Part shown: in pieces, positions 15,865 to 20,699 of the stretch
Layout of the letters: each line of letters begins with the position of its first letter
How positions within the stretch are numbered: the first letter of the stretch is position 1
Assembly: GCA_028290225.1 (NCBI GenBank)
Contig: JAQGKH010000123.1
Coordinates: 1-20,699, forward strand
Origin: Devosia sp.
GTDB taxonomy: Bacteria > Pseudomonadota > Alphaproteobacteria > Rhizobiales > Devosiaceae
Direction: 5' to 3'
DNA length: 20,699 nucleotides
Made by a program: the position numbers and the translations under genes
Notes under the pieces: model-generated
Told to the model about the DNA's origin: nothing
Database searches by the model: none
Seen by the model: the letters and a program-made list of their open reading frames with translations, nothing else

Positions 15865-15898
15865 CACCCCGATGCGCTGGTCGCATCGGGGTGCCTTT
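15865..15898 (+). terminator. Strong hairpin after the DUF3309 gene
   Basis: A perfect 12-bp stem (CACCCCGATGCG at 15865-15876 with CGCATCGGGGTG at 15882-15893, loop CTGGT) is followed by CCTTTCG. The T-tract is short, but the stem strength and its position 100 bp after the DUF3309 stop support a terminator for the small-protein transcript. It lies 70 bp before the DUF883-like start. Confidence 0.7.
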
Positions 15899-15962
15899 CG
15901 CTATGCGGCCGGCACCGATCCGGATTAGCATTGCAAACACACTCACCAAGGACAGCGTCACC

Positions 15963-16340
15963 ATGGCCAACACCACCACTGATCTCCCTCCCGGCGTCCG
16001 CAAAGTCGCCACCGCCAGCACGCCTGCCGAAGACAGCACCGCCGCTCCGGCCAAGGAGCAACTGCTCGAGCAGCAGGTTACCCAACTCCAGAGCGACATC
16101 CGCGATATTGCCGCCACGCTGGCCCAGTTGACCGGTGACAAGGTGACCGAGGCGCGCGGCATCGCCGAAACCGAGATGCACCGCCTCAAGCGCCAGGGCC
16201 AGAATGCGCTTAACGAAGTGCAGGACCAGGCGGGAGCGCTGGAACAAAGCCTCAAGCATACGATTCGCGAAAAGCCCTTCACCGCCGTCGCAAGTGCTTT
16301 GGGCGTGGGCTTTATTCTGGCGCTACTGAGCCGGCACTAA
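15963..16340 (+). CDS. DUF883 (YqjD/ElaB-like) membrane-anchored protein
   Basis: The 125-residue protein has a polar N-terminus, a long helical/coiled-coil region (about residues 35-100: EQLLEQQVTQLQSDIRDIAA, GQNALNEVQDQAGALEQSLK) and a single C-terminal membrane helix with the family ending REKPFTAVASALGVGFILAL then LSRH. This matches DUF883; E. coli YqjD and ElaB are inner-membrane proteins that bind ribosomes in stationary phase. ATG 15963 is used, with AAGGA about 10 nt upstream; the longer frame adds an unlikely proline/arginine leader. It is directly followed by a YqjE-like gene, the same order as yqjD-yqjE in E. coli. Confidence 0.85.
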   Translation: MANTTTDLPPGVRKVATASTPAEDSTAAPAKEQLLEQQVTQLQSDIRDIAATLAQLTGDKVTEARGIAETEMHRLKRQGQNALNEVQDQAGALEQSLKHTIREKPFTAVASALGVGFILALLSRH

Positions 16341-16344
16341 AACC

Positions 16345-16785
16345 ATGAACATGCTTGTGCCGCTTGCGGCCTTGCTGGGCCTCGAGGTTAAGGCAATCAC
16401 TGGTCGCATTCGTCAAACCCTCATCGCCTATGCGGTGATGGTTGTGTTCGGGCTGATCGGCTTGTGCTTCCTGCTGCTGGCCACTTATCTGGCGCTAGCC
16501 GATTGGCTCGGCACCATGCCTGCAGCACTGACCTGTGCCGCCACTGCCTTGGTGCTCGCCATGGTGACTTTCATCCTGATCAAGGTCAGCACGACCCGAC
16601 GCCAGCGTGAACAGGCCGAAAAGCGGCACGCTGCTGAAACCAGCGCCTTTGTCACCACCGCCGCCACGACGGCGCTGCCGGCCTTGTGGAAATCACCGGC
16701 ACTGCGCACCATAGCGATGCCTGCGGCAGCAGCCCTGGCCGCATTCCTGCTCACCCGTCGGGGGGGCAACCACCCCGACCATTAA
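16345..16785 (+). CDS. YqjE-like/phage-holin-superfamily III small membrane protein
   Basis: The 146-residue protein has two clear membrane helices (about residues 30-56 and 58-82) and a third weaker hydrophobic stretch near the C-terminus (LRTIAMPAAAALAAFLLTRR). Size and topology fit the putative holin-X/YqjE family often paired with DUF883 proteins. The start lies 4 nt after the DUF883-like stop, so the two are surely co-transcribed. Despite the family name there is no phage context; it is better viewed as a housekeeping envelope or stress protein of unknown function. A minor alternative is a generic membrane protein without family membership. Confidence 0.75.
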   Translation: MNMLVPLAALLGLEVKAITGRIRQTLIAYAVMVVFGLIGLCFLLLATYLALADWLGTMPAALTCAATALVLAMVTFILIKVSTTRRQREQAEKRHAAETSAFVTTAATTALPALWKSPALRTIAMPAAAALAAFLLTRRGGNHPDH

Positions 16786-16792
16786 TCCCCCG

Positions 16793-16818
16793 GGCGTGGC
16801 GCGCTCCAGCGCCGCGCC
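16793..16818. terminator. Hairpin filling the gap between convergent genes
   Basis: A 10-bp stem with one T-G wobble (GGCGTGGCGC at 16793-16802 with GCGCCGCGCC at 16809-16818) and a 6-nt loop occupies nearly the whole space between the YqjE-like stop (16785) and the HWE-kinase stop (16819 on the minus strand). It probably serves both directions. There is no T-tract on either side. Confidence 0.55.
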
Positions 16819-18339
16819 TCAGGGCTGGCTGGGCAGCGGCAACCAGATACTGGCTCGTACGCCCGTCGGGTTGAATTCCAGATCCACCTTGCTGTCGAGC
16901 ACCTTGGCGAGACTCCGCTCGATCAACCTTGCCCCGAGGCCGTATTCCTTGGGCTTCGTGACCTGTGGACCGCCACGCTCGCGCCAGCTCAGCGCTAACC
17001 CCCGCACCGGCTCGTCGGTGATGCGCCACTCCAGATCCACCACGCCGTTTTCAGTGGCCCAGGCGCCATAACGATGGGTATTGGTCGTCAGCTCATGCAG
17101 GATCAATCCCAGTCCCAAGGCGTGGTCGGCCGGCAGCATGATGTTCTCGCCCTTGACCTCGGCCCGATCGGGCTGCTCCAGAAAACGTGGGCCAAACTGC
17201 GATTCCACCACTTCATACATGGTCACTCCCGACCAATCGCGGTTGGCCAGCAGCACATGGGCATCCGAGATCGTCTTCAACCGCCCTGAAAAGGCATCGA
17301 TGAAGCTATTCGGATCGGGGTTTTGTCGGACCGTCTGGCGCGCAACTGACTGGATCATCGCCAGCGTGTTCTTGACCCGGTGATTGAGTTCACGCAGCAG
17401 CAACCGGGTGTTTTCAGCACTCAGCTTGTTTTCCGAAATGTCCGTGCTGGCACCCATCATCACCAGCGGCTGCCCATTGGCATCACGTTGATAAACCCGC
17501 CCGCGCATCGCCAGCCAGCGCGTTGCGTCGGCTGATCGCGCTTCGGCATTGAAGTCGGTGCCCTCCTCGAGGCTCGTGGTAATTTCCCGCTGCACCCGAT
17601 CCTGGTCGCTGGGGTGCAGCGCCTCGAACACCTCGCGCGCCTTGACCGGTCCCGTGTCGGGCAAGCCATACATGCGTCGAAACGTGTCGTTGCAGGTCAG
17701 CTCTCCGCTGGGTACGTCCCATACCCAACTGCCCACCTTGCCCGCTTCAAGGGTAAGTGCATGGCGCCACTCCTCGCGGATCAGCGCTGCGGCCGTGCGC
17801 GCCCGTACCCGGGCTTCGTCCTTGAGCAGCAACAGGCTTGAAACCACCCCAGCAAGGTCGACCAGCTGGGTTAATTGATTGGGATCGACCGCGGAACGCG
17901 GCTCTGTGTCCAGCACGCAGAGCGAACCCAGCCGCTGCCCTCGCACCACCACGGGCGCTCCGGCATAAAAGCGCACGCCGGGCCACCCCTGCACGAAAGG
18001 GTTGCCCTCGAACCGGGCGTCCTTGCTGGTGTCGAGTACCACCAGCGGCTCGGCACTGGGCTGGGCGATCGTATAGGCACAGAACGACGCTTCCACTTCG
18101 CTGCCGTGCAGGTTGTCCACGCCAAAGCAGGAGCGGAACCACTGCCGTTCGTCATCGAGCAGCGGCAAAAGCGCGAACTTCGCTCCAAACAAGCTTGCTG
18201 CAATGCGGGTGAGTCGATCGAAATCAGCGTCCCGCTCACTGTTCAGCGCCTCAAGGCTCCTCAGCACGGCAAGCCGCTCAGGGTCTTGGAGAACTTGACG
18301 AACGTGAGGGGGAAAAGAGGGGGACTGCGTATCTGCCAA
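16819..18339 (-). CDS. GAF-PAS sensor histidine kinase, HWE family
   Basis: This is a soluble sensor kinase of 506 residues without membrane helices. A GAF domain (about 38-172) is followed by a PAS/PAC unit (about 192-307, with GSWVWDVPSGELTCNDTFRR). The HWE dimerisation/phosphoacceptor region comes next, with H320 in LLRELNHRVKNTLAMIQSVA. The ATP-binding domain shows the defining residues H415 (LILHELTTN) and W452-x-E454 (LSWRERGGP). The start is TTG 18339, with GGGA 7 nt before it; no better in-frame ATG exists. HWE kinases lack a canonical response-regulator partner nearby, and some phosphorylate PhyR-type or single-domain regulators. No light-sensing LOV cysteine motif was seen, and the GAF ligand is unknown. 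It lies about 100 bp after the lipid-kinase gene on the same strand. Confidence 0.93.
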   Translation of the reverse strand: MADTQSPSFPPHVRQVLQDPERLAVLRSLEALNSERDADFDRLTRIAASLFGAKFALLPLLDDERQWFRSCFGVDNLHGSEVEASFCAYTIAQPSAEPLVVLDTSKDARFEGNPFVQGWPGVRFYAGAPVVVRGQRLGSLCVLDTEPRSAVDPNQLTQLVDLAGVVSSLLLLKDEARVRARTAAALIREEWRHALTLEAGKVGSWVWDVPSGELTCNDTFRRMYGLPDTGPVKAREVFEALHPSDQDRVQREITTSLEEGTDFNAEARSADATRWLAMRGRVYQRDANGQPLVMMGASTDISENKLSAENTRLLLRELNHRVKNTLAMIQSVARQTVRQNPDPNSFIDAFSGRLKTISDAHVLLANRDWSGVTMYEVVESQFGPRFLEQPDRAEVKGENIMLPADHALGLGLILHELTTNTHRYGAWATENGVVDLEWRITDEPVRGLALSWRERGGPQVTKPKEYGLGARLIERSLAKVLDSKVDLEFNPTGVRASIWLPLPSQP

Positions 18340-18406
18340 TGTTTATCCCGTTACCGGTTGCGGCAAATGGCGCCTCGACATCGCCGTGCATCCATCAACC
18401 TACTCG

Positions 18407-18424
18407 AACGCCGATAACGGCGTT
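18407..18424. terminator. Hairpin downstream of the lipid-kinase gene
   Basis: AACGCCG-ATAA-CGGCGTT forms a perfect 7-bp stem 19 nt after the lipid-kinase stop on the minus strand. The T-tract (TTTTC) lies on the plus-strand side, while the minus-strand side reads on into CGAG. As a minus-strand terminator it is weak; as a plus-strand one it has no evident gene to serve. Confidence 0.35.
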
Positions 18425-18443
18425 TTCGTTGCAAGATGATCGA

Positions 18444-19361
18444 TCATTCCGGAGACGTCACCACTGCCCGCGGCAACAATACCGGCAGGCCCCCGGGATG
18501 AACACGTAATTTTACCATTTTGGGCAGCTTGATCAACTCGCCGTCGATCACGGCATGGGCACCGCGCTTGCGTTTGGGAAAGTGTAGCATGACCTCGTCC
18601 ACCTCGGTGGAGCTCACCAGGGGGCTCGTCTGCCAGGTGCCGCGGAACAGTTCTACCGCCAGCTTGAGCAGCGCCCAGCTCGACATGGGCTCCGCCACAT
18701 AAACGCCCAGCAAGCCGCTGTCCAGCTGGTCGGGATAAGGCAGCGGTCCGGTTCCAATCGGGTTGTTGGACACGAAAATTCCCGAAGCGCGTCGCTGCTG
18801 GCGGCCCATGGCCGTATGCAGTTCAACCTCGAAATTGGGGGGGCGAACCACCGCGGCAACCACGGCTCGCAGGCTGGCAAACATCTTGCCGATACGGCTG
18901 CGATAAACCATGCCCTCGCGAATGCGCACCAGGCGCGCATGAATGCCGATATTGAACTGGTAAACGAACACCTGCTCATTGGCCGTCGCAATGTCGACAT
19001 GCCCCAGGGAGCCTTGCGCGAGGGCATCAAGCGCCGTGTTGAGGTCCATCGGCACCTGCAGCGCACGGGCAAAAAGGTTCATGGTTCCCGCCGGCAGTAC
19101 AGCCAGGGGAACCCGGGTCGCGAAAGCCACGGCCGCCGCCGTTGAGATTGTACCATCCCCCCCGGCAGCCATGATCGCATCAACGCCCGGAGTCTTTGCG
19201 GCCCGCCACAGCTCGCCTTGCACCGCCTTGCCGCGCATCACCCGACATTCGAGCGCATGGCCATGCTCGGCGAAGATCCTCACGGCCACGGCACAGAGCT
19301 CGTCGAGGTCCAGGGTTCGCAGCGTACCGCCATCCTGGTTCAGCACGGCTATGATGTGCAT
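18444..19361 (-). CDS. Diacylglycerol kinase-like lipid kinase (DAGK catalytic domain)
   Basis: A 305-residue protein of the DagK/YegS-like family, soluble kinases that phosphorylate diacylglycerol or related lipids at the membrane face. The nucleotide-binding motif GGDGT is at residues 67-71 (AAGGDGTISTAAAVAF), followed by the conserved LPAGTMNLFARAL segment. The C-terminal domain ends with the typical DGELIKLPKMVKLRVHPGGLPVLLP beta region. ATG 19361 is used; GAAAGGGCGG lies just before it, and the N-terminus MHIIAVLNQDGG then fits the family. A TTG 14 codons earlier would overlap the upstream kinase gene. The start is 10 bp after that kinase's stop, so the two are likely co-transcribed. Whether it is sphingosine- or DAG-specific cannot be said. 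Confidence 0.88.
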   Translation of the reverse strand: MHIIAVLNQDGGTLRTLDLDELCAVAVRIFAEHGHALECRVMRGKAVQGELWRAAKTPGVDAIMAAGGDGTISTAAAVAFATRVPLAVLPAGTMNLFARALQVPMDLNTALDALAQGSLGHVDIATANEQVFVYQFNIGIHARLVRIREGMVYRSRIGKMFASLRAVVAAVVRPPNFEVELHTAMGRQQRRASGIFVSNNPIGTGPLPYPDQLDSGLLGVYVAEPMSSWALLKLAVELFRGTWQTSPLVSSTEVDEVMLHFPKRKRGAHAVIDGELIKLPKMVKLRVHPGGLPVLLPRAVVTSPE

Positions 19362-19371
19362 GACCGCCCTT

Positions 19372-20699
19372 TCAAGCTCGGTTGGGCTTGTCGGCTGATT
19401 CAATGGCCGGCAACGTTACCGTGACGGCGGTGCCGCCTTGCTCCAGCCGCTGGTAGACCGGCTCTCCCCCGAACTGCATCGCCAGCTGTTTGATGATTAC
19501 GCTGCCAAGGCCGCCCTCACCCATATCCTGGTCTGGGGGAATACCCACGCCGTTATCGGCAACCGTGAGTGTGGGCACGCCCGCTTCCGAGCGCCGCAAC
19601 TGCACGTTGATCGTGCCGCGCCGGCCATCGGGAAAGGCATGCTTGAGGGCATTGGTCACCAGTTCACCCACCAGGATGCCGATCGTGGTGGCGTCTCGTG
19701 CTCCCATCAGGATCGGCTCCACATCGCCCAGCAGTTCGACGCTGCCCGCATTGCTTGCGGTGAGCTTCAGGTCCTCAAGCACTGCCGCCATGAATTCATC
19801 GGCCCGTGTGGTTTCCAGATCATCGCCCAAACGGAGCCGGCGATGCGCTGAAGCAATGGCGTGCACGCGCGAGCGCGCTGATTCCAGCGCCCGTTGCACC
19901 TCGGGCGATTTGGTCCGCAGCAGTTGCAGCCCCAGCATGGACGAAACCGTCGCCAGCGAATTGCCGATCCGGTGGTTGGTATCCTGCAGCAACGCTTCCA
20001 CCCGCTGCCGTTCATGCTCGGCATGCGCACGCGCTTCTTCCAGCGCCTGGGTGCGCTCGCGAACATGCCCCTCCAGCAACTCGTTCTGGCTTTGCAGGGC
20101 CGATTGCCCATGCACCAGCCTGACAACCAGGCGCTGTGACCGGCTGAACAATGAATAAGCCAGGATGGCCGCCGCAGCCAGGGCCGTGATCACCGCGCCC
20201 ACAAGCCAGCGCCGGGACGCATCGATCGCCCGGTTGCGCTCGCCCAGCCGCTGGTTTTCTTCGCGAATGAACAGCTCCAGCGAATCGCGAACCGAATCCA
20301 TCAACCGGGCGCCCATTCCAGTCTTGGTCAGCGCCTCGGCCCGGTCGGACTGCATGGCCCGCACCAGTTGCACATTCCGCTCCATTTCCGCCGTCCGGAG
20401 CGCCACCTCGGCAGCAATCGCCGCCATCCGATCGGCCTGGTTCGGCCGCTCCTTGGTCAATGCCGTCAGTGACAGCATGCGGATTTGAATGGCGGCGCTG
20501 GCCCGGCGATAGGGATCAATGAAACTGTCGTCACCCGTCAGCAGATAGCCGCGCTGGCTGCTTTCCGCTTCAGCCAGCGCATTGGTGAGTTCACGCGCCT
20601 GGTTGCGCACTTCATAGGTGTCGATCACGTCGCGCAGCTGGCGATCGATCCCCTGCATCATGATCAGCGCTGCGGTTGCCGCCAGCACCACCAGCGCCA
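19372..20699 (-). CDS. CHASE3-domain sensor histidine kinase, HisKA_2 family (5' truncated by window edge)
   Basis: The frame is open to the last base, so only a short N-terminal piece, presumably including most of the first membrane helix, is missing. Visible parts in order, numbered from the GTG codon at 20691: the end of TM1 (1-14); a CHASE3 extracytoplasmic sensor (about 20-155) with AEAESSQRGYLLTGDDSFID; TM2 (about 162-183); a coiled coil (about 195-235); the HisKA_2 phosphoacceptor region with H240 in DTNHRIGNSLATVSSMLGLQ; and an ATPase domain with GELVTNALKHAFPDG and DNGVGIPP. HisKA_2 kinases are common in alphaproteobacterial stress and light signalling and often act on PhyR-type or stand-alone receivers. 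It precedes the lipid-kinase gene by 10 bp on the same strand. The stimulus is unknown. Confidence 0.93.
   Translation of the reverse strand, partial: ALVVLAATAALIMMQGIDRQLRDVIDTYEVRNQARELTNALAEAESSQRGYLLTGDDSFIDPYRRASAAIQIRMLSLTALTKERPNQADRMAAIAAEVALRTAEMERNVQLVRAMQSDRAEALTKTGMGARLMDSVRDSLELFIREENQRLGERNRAIDASRRWLVGAVITALAAAAILAYSLFSRSQRLVVRLVHGQSALQSQNELLEGHVRERTQALEEARAHAEHERQRVEALLQDTNHRIGNSLATVSSMLGLQLLRTKSPEVQRALESARSRVHAIASAHRRLRLGDDLETTRADEFMAAVLEDLKLTASNAGSVELLGDVEPILMGARDATTIGILVGELVTNALKHAFPDGRRGTINVQLRRSEAGVPTLTVADNGVGIPPDQDMGEGGLGSVIIKQLAMQFGGEPVYQRLEQGGTAVTVTLPAIESADKPNRA

Noticed and set aside
16345..16785. Prophage holin suggested by the holin-superfamily resemblance
   Set aside because: No lysin, structural or integrase gene nearby; the pairing with a DUF883 gene is a chromosomal yqjD-yqjE-like arrangement.
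18421..18453. EcfG-like promoter upstream of the HWE kinase (GGAAT-N17-CGAA on the minus strand)
   Set aside because: Spacing fits but both boxes deviate from GGAAC and CGTT at key positions.

Overview
The window looks like a GC-rich chromosomal segment of an alphaproteobacterium of the Hyphomicrobiales, most like Devosia and relatives. This is an inference from four things: a ChvE/GguA/GguB sugar transporter, an HWE-family histidine kinase next to a HisKA_2 kinase, DUF3309 and YqjD/YqjE-like small membrane proteins, and what looks like an EcfG-type stress promoter. No tRNA, rRNA, CRISPR array, insertion sequence or phage gene was seen.

Layout. Positions 1-1754 (+) hold the C-terminal half of an RND efflux pump cut by the window edge. 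A 428-bp stretch without a convincing gene follows and contains a 12-bp inverted repeat. Positions 2183-7308 (-) form a sugar ABC-transporter operon, transcribed chvE2, chvE1, gguA, gguB. It has two tandem ChvE-like binding proteins, an intercistronic hairpin terminator after chvE1 and a final terminator after gguB. A 437-bp divergent region with two ATCAGATA sites separates it from a FadR-type GntR regulator (7746-8519, +), the likely local regulator of sugar uptake.

Positions 8640-15283 (+) are a tight three-gene operon: a transglutaminase-DUF2126 protein, a circularly permuted ATP-grasp fused to an alpha-E domain, and a second transglutaminase-like protein. The family set matches a predicted amidoligase/peptide-modification system whose chemistry is not established. 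The Anbu proteasome-like peptidase often linked to it is not in the window.

Seventeen bases after that operon lies a GGAAC-N17-CGTT element that fits the EcfG general-stress consensus. It is followed by two very small membrane proteins (53 aa and 52 aa), a strong hairpin, and a YqjD-like/YqjE-like membrane-protein pair. On the opposite strand, from the right edge leftwards, come a CHASE3-HisKA_2 sensor kinase (cut by the window end), a diacylglycerol-kinase-like lipid kinase and a GAF-PAS-HWE kinase. Kinases of these classes often feed the PhyR/NepR/EcfG stress response in alphaproteobacteria, so the right third of the window reads as an envelope and stress-signalling neighbourhood. No response regulator or sigma factor is visible here.
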